This document shows, one piece after another, positions 12,111 to 26,311 of a stretch of DNA of 64,000 nucleotides. Both the position numbers and the translations under genes were made by a program. Location: positions 311,311,486-311,375,485 of the forward strand of contig CM068367.1 of NCBI GenBank assembly GCA_034769895.1. The letters are read 5' to 3'. Within the stretch, counting starts at the first letter, position 1, and each line of letters starts with the position of its first letter. This DNA comes from Magicicada septendecula. Taxonomy: Eukaryota > Arthropoda > Insecta > Hemiptera > Cicadidae. The notes below the pieces were generated by a model that searched no databases, was not told the origin of the DNA, and worked only from the letters and a program-made list of their open reading frames with translations.

Positions 12111-13844
12111 TTCGCGTTATTTCTGGCCTCATTCATGTTTATTTTCTTACATTTGCACAGTTTTTAAATGGAAAGTGCCGAACCCATACCAACATAACGC
12201 ATGCAAGCCGAAAAAGTGTCCAGCGTGGATAGCGATTTGCTTCCTGTGGATCGCTGGGCAGTGTAACTGCACGTGTTTACAGAGGAACGATTCATAGACA
12301 GACTTTTCGTCTTTAGGGAATGAACCCTCTGCAAGATGCTGAGGGTCCATGAGTGACATCGGAGCGCTCCTTCTTTTCCGCGTGTTTGTTCTGTGAAACG
12401 TACACTGTAGATTCGCAGATTTATTCTAAGCAACGCTCAATAGGAAATGTTGAAAATTTTTGTCCACGGTGAACCCTCATACACACTAAACCTGCTCTGA
12501 TGTTTTAATTACGGACATCATAATATTAAAACTTTGGAAACTTGAGCACTACTTAATGGAGATCAATCATTAACTTATACAAGCCATTAATTTTATGCAT
12601 ATATTTTATATATATGTGTACAACGTTATCGGCAACAAAGAAGTAGTTTTTGTTAAAATTCCTTCCCGGGATATTTGGCCATAGTCCAATGTTTTCTACA
12701 AAACCAGACGTTTCGGCAATGCCATCGACTTCCATCATCAGTGAAAATCGAGTGCGATAACGTGAGGTGGTATATGTTAGTGACCACAGTACTGTGGTTA
12801 AGGCTGAAGCAGTAAGTAGAAAGAAGTAGTTTCTATGGTAATATTCCATTTCGAAAATGATTTTAAAAATAAATCTTAGAATATGGAAGTCATGTATGGT
12901 TCTCCATACCGATATTTTTAACTTGTAAAGCATCTACTGATTAATTTTTCTACTTGTAAAGTATATACTGATTAATTGAATCCATCTGAATTTGTAAAAC
13001 AAATTAACCTTTTAGAACCGCTTAACAATTGCTTAAAATCAGGTGATGCAGTTTTTTTATTTTTATTTTATGCTGTTGAAGAAACTTAAAGATTTCATAT
13101 GCTCATGATGAGGCTATTATCACTGGATAACTATACCTATGGGCGGTCCGGTCTCTCTTATGGGTTGTGAGTGATTATCATTCTTTCAGGGGTTTTTCAT
13201 ATTTATGCAACTTAATGGAAATTGATGAATGACGGTGACTGAAGGGCGAACATTTATGACTGCTGGTTTTAGGGCATGGTAGTAACACTGCCTGCAAAGC
13301 AGATGTATTCCAGGGGTATTCGTGTTTAGAATATTTGTGTATAATTATGAGTATATGTGCCTTTATGTTTCTGTACGTGTTGTTATGTTTCTGTCTATGT
13401 TAAGCGAGTCACCAAAAGGGGGAGAATCATATATTTACGTAATGTTATTCGATATACATATTTATATATATATATATATATAATCATTGTTGATATACAG
13501 AACTTGTCTGGGACACTATTAAGAATATGGGGCTTATGGATTTATTATGTATTTTGGGTGTTACTCCCTGTATTAGGGGACAACTGATGTGATAATTTTT
13601 CATTTGCATGTAACGAATTATGGGGTACAATAAAAACTGTTATTGTTATATTACAGCCGAGTTTCATTGCAAGTCCCGTCATACTGGACCCAGCACAATT
13701 TTGGCTTCTCTAGGCTCCGGCCTAGTTCTAATTAACTTGTGGCTTCTCTTTCAAAAAAAAATTGAATAAAAAGAAATATAAAAAGAAATAAAAAGAAGTT
13801 TGTTTTATACATATAAAAAGACATAAAAGGAAAGAGGGGTTACA

Positions 13845-17597
<3,753 letters not shown>

Positions 17598-17603
17598 TTT
17601 ATT
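17598..17603 (-). terminator. Poly(A) signal AATAAA of the host gene
   Basis: AATAAA on the minus strand about 140 bp after the proposed stop codon of the terminal exon; a plausible 3' end of the transcript. Confidence 0.5.
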
Positions 17604-17739
17604 CAAATAGATTTGGATAATTTTTCTAGAACTTTCAAGAGGTTGTTCACAGATGGTGAGGAGTTGGTTGAGGAGGCAGTTGTTTGAATTTGAATGTATG
17701 GGAGGTTATAGGGGCCCTGCAGCTGTTGTTACATCTAGC

Positions 17740-17783
17740 TCAGCAGCTGCTGGTGGTTCTGCATTCATATACAGTGAAAATTC
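17740..17783 (-). CDS. Host gene, candidate terminal coding exon
   Basis: The minus-strand acceptor TTATTATTATAG precedes 17783. The preceding exon leaves one base (G) over. Joined in that phase, this exon codes 14 residues (G plus IFTVYECRTTSSC) and stops at TGA 17742-17740. Another minus frame is open further, to 17665, with an Ala/Pro-rich reading, but it does not fit the phase of the upstream exon unless a weaker donor is used there. The AATAAA at 17603-17598 supports a terminal exon. The strand and acceptor are fairly firm; the reading frame is not. Confidence 0.45.
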
Positions 17784-17914
17784 CTATAATAATAAAACAA
17801 TGCAAGGTAAAATGTACATATTCACAAGACATGAAATACTAAAAATTATTTGTGCTACTTTGTGCACACATTTGTTCTAAACACACACACACACAATGCA
17901 TGCACCACACACAA

Positions 17915-17964
17915 CAGAGAGAGAAAGGGGGAGAGAGAGAGAGAGAGAGAGGGAGGGGGAGAGA

Positions 17965-18060
<96 letters not shown>
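17915..18060 (+). repeat. (GA)n microsatellite
   Basis: GA-rich tract becoming pure (GA)n from about 17969, inside the last intron of the host gene. Confidence 0.98.
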
Positions 18061-18062
<2 letters not shown>

Positions 18063-18206
18063 AGGCAGAAAATGCATGACATGGATACAGGGAAAGAAAG
18101 CAACTTTAAATCAAATGATGAAACCTGTATGTCGCCAGCATAATACACAGAAAGCTTTGACAAAGTGAACACACGACACAGAAAATTTTTATATGCTACA
18201 AAATAC

Positions 18207-18439
18207 CTGTAACATTAGATGAAGACTCACTAGACTTATCTGTGCTGTCTATTCTTTTTGTCCTTTTAGTAGCTGTTTTAAAACTTGAAACAGGAATTTC
18301 ACCATCATCACTATCAGAGCTTTCACTACCAAGGTAAACCCATGTTTCATCATGTCTCTCAGTAATGGTAAACTCTTTTGTATACAGTCCACTTAACATG
18401 TCTAGTTTCCATTTTGCATCTTCAACTGCTGATCTCAAC
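18207..18439 (-). CDS. Host gene, penultimate exon
   Basis: Minus-strand exon of 233 bp between acceptor TTTTTCAACTTAAG (before 18439) and donor ACAG|GTATTT (after 18207). It is open in one frame for 77 codons. The peptide starts LRSAVEDAKWKLDMLSGLY and has a predicted helix, then an acidic Ser/Asp patch (SESSDSDDGE), a basic patch (TKRTKR) and a Ser-rich end. It begins with one base that completes an Arg codon left two-thirds done by the exon at 43200-43336, so the phases match. Its look is that of a cytoplasmic or scaffold protein tail with possible phosphorylation sites. The family is not recognised. Confidence 0.72.
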
Positions 18440-18803
18440 CTTAAGTTGAAAAATATAAATTATTATACACTGTATACAAAAAATGGTATTAGGAATTAAT
18501 ATTACCACCACCTGAATACATACACAAAATACAATTAAATTCTTTTTTTAACATACACTATGTCATTTTGAATGTAATTTTTATGAAATACCTTACTCCA
18601 TACCTGCCAACATTTCAAAATTAAAATTAAAAAGATTTTTAGATAAACCAAATGTGATTAAATATCACATTTAATCTTTTTTAGATTAAATATCATAAAC
18701 ACTGCTTAATTTTATTTATAGTAGTATAAATCAGTAAGAATTCTATCAATTCCAAAAAATTAATTTAAAAAACTACTTCAGCCAATAAATTAATTAAATA
18801 TAT

Positions 18804-19535
18804 TGTAACAAACTGGAAAATTCTGTTGTTTACAAAATAAAAAATTTGTATGTTTACCAAAATAAAAAATTTTGGTGGTTTTGTTTTTTGAAAAATATTG
18901 TTTAATTGGTTTTTGTAAATTGTATTTAGTAAATTAATTTTCGTAATTGACTTGTGTAAAAATTTAACTCTTTTGGTTCTGTTTCTGTTAAAATTGGATC
19001 ACTTTACGTTTTTATAATTAACTTCCGCATTAATTGTATTATCTCCAGCACTAATCGATAGACGGTTCTTCTTCTTAATTGAGTATTCTCCTTCTTTTTT
19101 GGTAAAGGCCGCCTTTCGGATAGTCCGTGATCTCAATTTATCTGATTTTTAATGGTATTTATTAAATTTATAAATAAATAGAAACCAAACTGCAGAAAAT
19201 TTAGATTTATTAACAATTGTATAATGTATCGAGTGTTAATCGATATTTCAACAGTAGTATCGACTCGTTCTCAGGGCTGTCGATTAATTTTTTACATCTG
19301 TATTTTCTATTAATTATTAGGTTCTTTGAATGGTTATTTTATATATAGTCAGAGAAGGGTAAGGTCAGGAAAGTATAACACTTACATGTAAAAAGCTTAA
19401 TAATTAAAAATTACAAGTTATTAGTTAATATATAATGTTTATTAAATAAAAAATTTGAACCATTGAAGACTGTATGATTATGTTGGTAAAGCTCGCTTTG
19501 AATTGTGGGAGGCAAGATTTGAAATGTGGGAGTCA
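18804..19535 (-). repeat. 3' LTR of the minus-strand gypsy element
   Basis: The plus-strand left edge TGTAACAAACTGG corresponds to TGTAACAACCTGG at 24693. The match continues through 19150-19510, equal to 31090-31440. The minus-strand start is TGACTCCCAC at 19535. About 20 bp near 19513-19530 have no counterpart in the other copy, so the inner edge is uncertain by a few tens of bases. Confidence 0.8.
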
Positions 19536-20249
19536 CTTTCTCTGTTGATGGTTACAATAAGTTCTTAATATCCTCCCCACTTCTCGTAACACCCTCTCTG
19601 CCGGATTACTGCTCGGGTGGTAGACCGAGGTTTTGTACGTTCGAACACCCATTGATAATAAGGTATCCCGCCATTTTCTCCCCTTAAACTGGGTTCCATG
19701 ATCCGTGATGATTGAAGCTGGTTTCCCTATGTTTGGGATATACTGTTCTGTTAATATTCCCAGAATTTTCCTAGTAGTTGCCCGATTAGCTGGTTATAGC
19801 TTAACAAACATAGTGAAATGGTCCATTACGATTATCAGGTACTTATATCGGTGTCGACCGCCACTACGGGGAAATGGTCCGCAGATGTCTAAGAATACTT
19901 TCTCCAATTTCGCCTGGGATATTATAGGAATCATAATGCCTTCCTTCTTCTCGTTGTTTGATTTTACTAGTTGGCAGATACGACAACATTTGATATACAT
20001 CCAGACCTTCCAGTTTACGTTTTTTATGTGGCAGCTCTCCTCCAGAGCCTTAATCACCTTTAAGGCGCCCATATGCCCATATCGTATATGATAATTTATG
20101 ATTATCTCCTTTTCAATATGGGTTGGAACAATCACCTTCCAGGTCTCCTGCTTTAATGATGTTTTAATGAACAAGATTTCTTTATTTATTTGATAATATT
20201 GAGCGACGGTTTCGTCCCCTTCTTCCAATCGAGTTTTTATATTTTTCAA
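19536..20249 (-). pseudogene. pol: gypsy integrase, 3'-truncated
   Basis: Reading leftward from 20249, the frame has the HHCC region (YHIRYGHMG, then CCRICQ) and the first catalytic Asp (LDICGPFPRSGG). After a stop at about 19794, the same frame continues with ITDHGTQF (second Asp) and NPAERVLREVGRILRTYC (Glu). It then ends abruptly at 19536 where the LTR starts. The homologous integrase at 296-1348 has about 180 further residues, so a deletion removed the integrase C-terminus and everything up to the LTR. Non-functional. Confidence 0.85.
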
Positions 20250-20296
20250 TTTCGGATCCGCTTGTTGGTGGGTGCTAAGGTTCGTTAATAATGTGG

Positions 20297-20812
20297 CTAG
20301 ATCGACTCTGGTGCTAATAATAAGGTAATTTTAAGTACGCTTTCTTTCTCTCCCTCGAATGTTTGCTCTTCCACATTAACACGTGATAACACATCTGCTA
20401 CGACATTCTTTTTTCCTGGGATGTATTCCCATTTTAGATTGTACTCTTGAAGGGCAAGTATCCACCTTGTCAGTCTGCCATGATTCAATTTGCAGCTTTT
20501 TAGGAACGATATTGATTTATGGTCTGTTCGGACGGTAAATGGGTAACCCAAGATGTAGGTGCGGAATTTACCACAAGCGAATACTACACTCAGCAATTCC
20601 TTTTCAGTTACAGTGTAGTTCTTTTCGCACTGGTTTAAAGATCTACTCGCAAAGCTAATCACTTGATGTTGACCCTTCTCATCTTCTTGATATAGCGTCG
20701 TTCCTAGGCTGATGTTGCTGGCATCACAGTTCAAGAAAAAAGGTAGTTTAAAATTTGGGTGGCGAAGTATTATTGTTTCCAGAAATTTATCCTTATTCAG
20801 TTGGAAAATCAC
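20297..20812 (-). pseudogene. pol: gypsy RNase H
   Basis: 171 codons. It starts with the RT-RNase H connection and has the RNase H motifs NCDASN, TEKELLSVVFA, RTDHKSI and a final VADVLSR, which contain the metal-binding acids. It degrades the RNA strand of the RNA:DNA hybrid during reverse transcription. It is separated from RT by a stop at about 20816 and from integrase by a frame break at 20250-20300. The C-terminal part is near-identical in pattern to the start of the window (HGRLTRW, EYIPGKKNV). Confidence 0.85.
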
Positions 20813-20815
20813 ATA

Positions 20816-21631
20816 CTACTCTTGACCCCAGATCCATTTGTTTTTTGATGATAACTGTGGTTGAAACCTTGCGGTTAATTCCGAATATTGTTCCTGGAAC
20901 TTGCGGTAATAATTACAGAGTCCCAGGAATGACTGTAATTGCTTTCTATTCTTGGGTGCACGGAATTTCTGGATCGCTTCCACCTTTTCTGCTGACGGTG
21001 AGATTCCTCGGTCATCCAAGTTGAAACCCAAGAACTGAACTTCTCTTGCAATGAACTTGGATTTTTCTAATTTAAGCGTGATGTTATTTACAGACAACTT
21101 CTCAAGTACGTGTTCCACTCGGTAGCAGTGTTCCTCCCAAGTTTCTGAGGTAATCAGTAGATCATCTACATACACGGTGGTAAACTGAAGTGCTTCCTGT
21201 CCAAGTATCAGGTCCATGCAGGTCACAAAGATGGCAACGGAATTCACGAGTCCGAAGGGCAATCCCTTGAATTGGTAATTGCGCCCCTCGAATATGAATG
21301 CCAGATACTGACGACTCCGTGGGTGTAACTCCACCTGCCAGTAACCGCACACCGTGTCCCAGGTACTAAAGTACTTGGTACCGTGGAATTGTTTCAAGAT
21401 TTCTTCTATCTCCCCGGGCGATGTTCTGTCATTGATTATAATTTTGTTTATTTCCCGCGCATCCAAGCAAAGCCGGACTTGGCCGTTTTTCTTAGGAATA
21501 GCCACGATAGGGCTGGTGAATGGAGATTGGCTACTCTCTATGATGTCACTGTTAATCATCCTGTTTATTTCTGCTCTTACAGCCTCTTTTCGTGAATGCG
21601 CAATGGGGTATGATTTTCTGTTAAACTCCAC
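20816..21631 (-). pseudogene. pol: gypsy reverse transcriptase
   Basis: 271 codons covering fingers, palm and thumb of a Ty3/gypsy RT: SPFTSPIVAIPKKNG, RLCLDAREIN, STWDT with D92, QFKGLPFGLVNS, then the catalytic YVDD at 154-157 and VQFLGFNLDDRGISP. It copies the element RNA to DNA in the capsid. All three catalytic Asp are present. The chain stops at 20816, just short of the RNase H connection, and the N-terminus is broken from protease at about 21632-21721. Part of a decayed copy. Confidence 0.88.
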
Positions 21632-21721
21632 TGTTTCTCTAAATTGAAGTGTACATTGGTAATTTTTTACCTTACCGGGTTCGTCTGAAAATACTGAGCG
21701 GTACTTTTAATAGATTCTTAT

Positions 21722-22441
21722 TTACTGATTCGCTTGGTGTATGGGCAATTTCTCCCTTGTGATTCCGCCCCGGAAATCCCTTATTTCTTGTATCTTTTTG
21801 GACCATAAATCCTCGTCCGTGTTATTTTCAATATAGTTCACGTTTCGAATTTGTTGGTGGATACTGCTGGGAAGTACTGTCTCGCTACCTACTAAATCAG
21901 CCGTCCAGGTCTTGCCTTCTGCAAACAGCGATACCTTTTCTGTGCGTAAATCGATGATAGCAGAGTTCCTCCTTAGCACATCGCACCCCACCAATATATT
22001 AAAGGGCAATCCTGTCGCAATTAAGAATACCATGGTTATAGCTATACCCTTGCTAATCACGTTTACTGATACTTGCCTTCTGATCGTTTTGTTTTGGCGA
22101 CCAGTTGCACCTATTAATACAATGTTATTTATTGGTAAAGTTGGCAATATTCGACCACATTCCTTTTGGATTCTCTCCAATTCAGTTGTGTTAATTATAG
22201 ATACATTAGCACCTGTATCGATCATTAATTGAGCAAAGATTCCTTCTATTTCTGCGTTTATATAGATTATTTCGTTGTTTGGACTATTGAGGCGAGTGTC
22301 ATCCTCCTCCAATAGTTCGTTTCTAATATTTTTTAAGTAGTTGCAACTAATGATTTTTATATTATTAGAGTTAGTTGCTCTTTGCAACTCTTGTTGATAC
22401 CCAGGAGATGGGAGCAGTGAAGGGTCATGATAATTCATCAC
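21722..22441 (-). pseudogene. pol: gypsy aspartic protease
   Basis: 239 codons. Residues 62-80 carry the retropepsin active site, with D75 in MIDTGANVSI. Flap-like GATGRQNK and the conserved FNILVGCDVLRRNSAIID segment follow. It would cut the Gag-Pol polyprotein and act as a dimer. The active site is intact. The C-terminal 60 residues lead toward RT but are separated from it by breaks at about 21640-21720. Its upstream neighbour is the Asn-rich Gag tail. Confidence 0.88.
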
Positions 22442-22449
22442 TGCCTCCT

Positions 22450-23052
22450 CCCATTTAAATTCTCATTTTCATTGTTATTAATGTTCGGCCCGACTGAGGC
22501 GTCAGTCGGGAAACCTTGAGTGGGTTCCTGCTGCTCCGTGCGATGTTCAAATAGTTGTTCTCGGTTTGGGTTCCATTCTGGATCATCTAGACTGGTACTT
22601 CGTCTAGGCGGATTGTACCTCGAATTATCACGTTCTCTGCTTCTCCGCTTATCCTCGTATTCATGGAAACTGTTACGCCGCTGATGGGTGTATCTTCGTT
22701 GGCTGTTTCCTTCGGCTCATATAAAATTTACCCTGGGCCGGGAAAACCTGTTGTTATTATGGTTATTGTTTGGTGGGTAACCCCTATTATTATTATAATA
22801 CCGAATATTTGGATTCGGGTAATAATTGTTTCGATTACCTTGGTAACCGTTATTATTATTATTGTTGGTATTGTTATAATTGGGATTGTATCGGTTCCCT
22901 TTGTATCCATTGCTGTTCTGGTTATTACCGTTGTTGGGTATGGATTATTTCTGATTTCCGGCCGATCATTCCTCCTTCTGCTTTGCCGATAGTACTCCTC
23001 ATTCTCGTAGTTCTCCAACAGTTCAGTCATCGCCTGTATCGTTTTTATTTGG
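22450..23052 (-). pseudogene. gag: Asn-rich Gag C-terminal region
   Basis: Between the Gag stop (23053) and protease, one minus-strand frame reads as a long Asn/Tyr/Arg-rich low-complexity segment (NNTNNNNNNGYQGNR; YPPNNNHNNNRFSR) with scattered stops. It lies where a nucleocapsid belongs, but no CCHC zinc knuckle is visible. The Arg/Asn/Gly-rich sequence may be the RNA-binding part. It is joined to the capsid only through a frameshift near 23040-23060. Confidence 0.55.
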
Positions 23053-24582
23053 CTACCCCTCCTTGCTCTTATTTACTTCTTCATCGTAATGGTACGATAG
23101 CTTATTCACGAGGCATTCTTCTGGTATGGCCGGTTCCAAATGCTTCGCCAGACATACCTTTCCAAGGAAGTATGCGGTCATAGTGTTACCCATTTGTGTT
23201 TTGTATCGGCCATGACAGATGTTGTCCCGTATTAAGTTCTGGGTGGTCTCCGACCAGTACTTCACCTTGAACAAGTTTTTGAATTGCTGGTAGTCATCGA
23301 TCTTGCTTCGGTTTGCTATCCACCAATTGTCAGTTATCTCACGGAATGATTCGTCCAACAGCTCCCGGTTATTACTCCACCTGTTGCCCCTATGTTTGGC
23401 AATGCATTCCTCGATTCGGGCCAAGAACTCCATCGGCTTCCTTTTATATTGGCGGAAGTTGAGCCATTCCCGATTCTCGTTTATGGGTACACGCGTGAAG
23501 TTAGTGGGTCTGTTTCTAATCACTTCCATCTCTTCCTGGCTCTGTCGCACTTGACCAGTGATATTCGTCATAGCCACTTCCATTCCGTCACACCTTTCCG
23601 TAACTTGGTTCTGTACCTTTCCTAATTCTTCCTGAGTTTCCTTCCAGTGTTCTTCCGCCTTCCTTTGACTGTGCTCTTCGATATTAGTGAATTTGGTGTT
23701 TACCACTTCCTTGAATTCCTGTACTTCCCTCTCGGTTTGGTTACATTTTTCGTCCACTTCCTTGACTTGTTGTTTTATTACTATGGTTTCTTCTTCTATT
23801 TTCTTGTTTGTGTATTCCTTATTATTGTTGAGTTCCTTGCTCATTTCTTCTCTTAATAACTCCATCCTTTCGTCTAATTTGTCCAGATTTTCCTGGTTAA
23901 CCTCCCTTAATTCTTCTCTTAATAGTTGGTTATCCTCTCTCAATTCTTCCAACTTCTCCCCCATTTTCTCTTCCATCTTTTTATTATTTTCCTCCATTTT
24001 TTCTTCCATCTTCTTGCTGGTTTCCTCCATCTTCTGATTAGTTTCATCAATATTCTGACTCAAGGATCGGTTGTCTTCCTTCAGTTCCTTGCTGGTTTCC
24101 TCTATTTTCTTATTTGTCTTTTCCATTTTATTACCCAATTCTTCCTTTAAAGACTGGTTGTCCTCCTCCATCTTCCTACTATTCTCCCTTAACTCTTCCC
24201 TTAACTGTTGGTTGTCATCTTCCATCTTCTTACTATTCTCTTCCATCTTGGATTCTATGTTCTTATTTAGTCCTTCCATCTTTTTACTTAAGGATTGGTT
24301 ATCTTCCTTCTTTTCTTTACTCGATTCTTCTTTTGTAGAATCCATTTTCTTACTCATTTCTTCCTTGGTGGATTTGATTTCTTCCATCATCACTCTGAAC
24401 ATATCTTGTATTGTCGTGTTCTCTGTTTGTAAGGGTTTCTCGGGCTGTTCCTCTGGTGGTGCGGGTTGTTTAGGTTCCATTGGGGGTAATAACATTTCCA
24501 CCAGCGTCGCCTCTTTGTCCTCCATATTAATTTCCTTTTCGGCCTCTGCCGCCCTTTTCTTCAATGTTGCTCGCCATTGCAT
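23053..24582 (-). CDS. gag: Gag with very long N-terminal coiled coil
   Basis: 509 codons, unbroken. After a 30-residue basic/acidic start and a Pro-rich linker (PPMEPKQPAPPEEQP), residues about 60-330 are a long coiled coil of KMEE/ELREDNQ-type repeats. Residues about 345-500 are a capsid-like domain (KPMEFLARIEECI, WSETTQNLIRDNICHGRY, then AYFLGKVCLAKHLEP), as in Ty3/gypsy Gag. It would assemble the virus-like particle that packages element RNA. A coiled coil this long before the capsid is unusual for gypsy Gag. The ORF stops at 23053 in SKEG, with more Gag-like sequence beyond in another frame. Confidence 0.8.
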   Translation of the reverse strand: MQWRATLKKRAAEAEKEINMEDKEATLVEMLLPPMEPKQPAPPEEQPEKPLQTENTTIQDMFRVMMEEIKSTKEEMSKKMDSTKEESSKEKKEDNQSLSKKMEGLNKNIESKMEENSKKMEDDNQQLREELRENSRKMEEDNQSLKEELGNKMEKTNKKIEETSKELKEDNRSLSQNIDETNQKMEETSKKMEEKMEENNKKMEEKMGEKLEELREDNQLLREELREVNQENLDKLDERMELLREEMSKELNNNKEYTNKKIEEETIVIKQQVKEVDEKCNQTEREVQEFKEVVNTKFTNIEEHSQRKAEEHWKETQEELGKVQNQVTERCDGMEVAMTNITGQVRQSQEEMEVIRNRPTNFTRVPINENREWLNFRQYKRKPMEFLARIEECIAKHRGNRWSNNRELLDESFREITDNWWIANRSKIDDYQQFKNLFKVKYWSETTQNLIRDNICHGRYKTQMGNTMTAYFLGKVCLAKHLEPAIPEECLVNKLSYHYDEEVNKSKEG

Positions 24583-24671
24583 TTTTCTTATTTCTCTGAC
24601 TGGATAACCGCTGCCAAGCTTGAATTAGGAATTGGGCAAGTTATAGTAGCCTATCAATCACTAATTGAAGC

Positions 24672-24690
24672 CCCTTAGTTGGACGCCAAT
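24672..24690 (-). other. Primer-binding site of the minus-strand gypsy element
   Basis: Minus strand TTGGCGTCCAACTAAGGGG, starting a few bases after the LTR end TTGTTACA (24693). It differs by few bases from the tRNA-Lys-type primer site TGGCGCCCAAC used by many insect gypsy elements. Confidence 0.65.
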
Positions 24691-25037
24691 TTTGTAACAA
24701 CCTGGAAAATTCTGTTGTTTACAAAATAAAAAATTTGTATGTTTACCAAAATAAAAAATTTTGGTGATTTTGTTTTTGAAAAATATTGTTTAATTGGTTT
24801 TTGTAAATTGTATTTAGTAAATTAATTTTCGTAATTGATTTGTGTAAAAATTTAACTCTTTTGGTTCTGTTTCTGTTAATTGGATCACTTTACGTTTTTA
24901 TAATTAACTTCCGCGTTAATTGTATTATCTCCAGCACTAATCGTAGACGGTTCTTCTTCTTAATTGAGTATTCTCCTTCTTTTTTGGTAAAGGCCTTTCG
25001 GATAGTCCGTGATCTCAATTTATCTGATTTTTAATGC

Positions 25038-26139
25038 TGTAACGGTACAGAATTGTGTGATCCCATAGTTCTAATTTTATTTTGTATCAATCAGTAATTT
25101 TCAAATTGTCAGACTTCACCTGTGAGGTGCCCCAGTAACCAGCAATACACACAGTTAGCCTAAACAATTGTCCAGACGCATTGCGTAACCGCCCCAGTAA
25201 GCAGCAGTCCTTGTGAAACAGTATGCAATTTGTCATCAGAAAGGGCACAGTAGACAGCCAGCAGCAGCACACAGTGCTGTTGTTTGTTATAAAAGTACGT
25301 TTCACAGCTATTGACTCTCCATATGCGGTTGCCAAATACACGAATTGTTTAAAGTTCTATTACAACTCACGGCCGCGCGGCCAACCTACAAGATCAAGTG
25401 TTCGAAAAGTTACGTCGGCCGACACAATTATTATACAAAGTGAAATGTGAAAAAAACGTGGTTTTAGTAATCAGCAAAAACTTAGCGCCAGTCAACAGAC
25501 AAAATCACTTTAACGAACTTTAATTAACTTTTGAAATGCGGGTTAAAAGAAGTGCCTCATCAGTTGGATCAGATCAACAACCAGGATGAGTACCCTATAA
25601 TCAATTTTAACTACATTACCATTTATATTTGCAGATGTTTCATAAAATCATGAGATCTCAAAGTGGGGTTTAATAGAATGTCAATGTAAAAGAACGAATG
25701 TGTGTATGTGTGTGTGTGTGGGGGGGGGGACAAATTACGTACTGGTTCGTATAATAGAAGTTTAAAAAACAAATTAGTTAAGAAAAGTAGTCTTAACTGA
25801 AGATGGTTTGTTCTTTTAAAAGTAGGAAACTAAAATGTAAGGTGGCATAACCAAACCATAGGACTTACGGTTCAATAACCCAAAGTCATTTATGAAAATT
25901 TTATTTTATATTTTGGTTGTTATATAAATAATATTGAATAACAGTGAATAACAAAGTAAAGTAAAATATATCTTGCTTAATAAAAGGGAAATAATTTGTT
26001 AAAATCAGAAACACTGTTTGCGTAATTATTTTGAACTTAAACCCAGATAACCTTTCTGCAGCAGTTTCGTCTGTACGACTCTGGGAGAACCCTAAGGTAA
26101 GAGTTAATTATAGTATTTGAACAAGTTAATATTGTTTCA
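25038..26139 (+). repeat. 5' LTR of element A
   Basis: 1102 bp, TGTAACGG to TTGTTTCA. Relative to the 3' copy it lacks about 105 bp just upstream of the TATA box (junction near 25279) and has a shorter TG tract. It carries a TATA box at 25288-25295 and a good splice donor AAG|GTAAGAG at 26095/26096. Confidence 0.92.
25288..25295 (+). promoter_or_regulatory. TATA box in LTR of element A
   Basis: TATAAAAG, conserved in the 3' LTR at 30200-30207. The likely start of element RNA lies about 30 bp downstream. Confidence 0.6.
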
Positions 26140-26311
26140 CTGGCCCCCGACCAGGGACGGCGAAAAGTTTTGATTACATTCGCCAGACCTAAATAAGCTG
26201 CAGAACGGGTTATTTGGGAGTGGGGCGAGGTTGTAAATTGTAGACTGTGATGACAAAGGGGTAAAGCAAAACTAGGCATATTTATATATGTAAAAATAAT
26301 ATAAAAGAAAA

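Larger units (their letters stand above)
10033..12913. mobile_element. 2.9-kb composite insertion with 12-bp inverted repeats
   Basis: This interrupts the LTR tandem array. It starts ACTTCCATATTC (10033-10044), and the exact inverse GAATATGGAAGT lies at 12879-12890, close to the right edge, so these may be terminal inverted repeats of a DNA transposon. No target duplication is clear. Inside are five tandem 160-bp units, a Helitron and a (CA)n tract. No transposase was recognised. It may be one element or several nested ones. Confidence 0.5.
3227..13844 (+). mobile_element. Gag-only LTR retrotransposon with PAM2-bearing Gag
   Basis: Two long direct repeats frame this element: 3227-4370 on the left, and 9767-10032 plus 12914-13844 on the right, the right copy being split by a foreign insertion. 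Both end in GGGGTTACA. Two bases after the left LTR comes TGGTAGCAGTGAGCG (4373 on), a likely tRNA primer-binding site. The internal region (4371-9766) holds a single long ORF, a Gag at 4987-7053. I found no protease, reverse transcriptase, RNase H or integrase in the remaining 2.7 kb, so it is probably non-autonomous, dependent on a relative's enzymes. No convincing target duplication was found: GTTAC occurs at 3221-3225 and two bases after the right LTR. Confidence 0.75.
9767..13844 (+). repeat. Right LTR of the Gag-only element, interrupted
   Basis: The first part (9767-10032) begins TGTAAATTCATT, then (TA)n and AGCCAGTCGGGC. The LTR resumes at about 12914 (TTTTTAACTTGTAAAG) and runs to 13844 (GGGGTTACA). 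Between the parts is unrelated sequence. The left copy is continuous across this point, which proves an insertion. Confidence 0.85.

Noticed and set aside
17653..17880. Plus-strand ORF with Ala/Ser-rich reading (GGYRGPAAVV)
   Set aside because: The minus strand has a proper splice acceptor, phase match and poly(A) signal here, so the plus-strand frame is more likely a shadow, though not excluded.
17850..18172. Arg-Glu and Ser-Leu repeat ORFs on both strands
   Set aside because: Readings of the GA/CT microsatellite.
22663..24607. Ile/Val-rich and Ser/Phe-rich plus-strand ORFs of 70-180 codons
   Set aside because: Antisense shadows of the Asn-rich and coiled-coil Gag on the minus strand.
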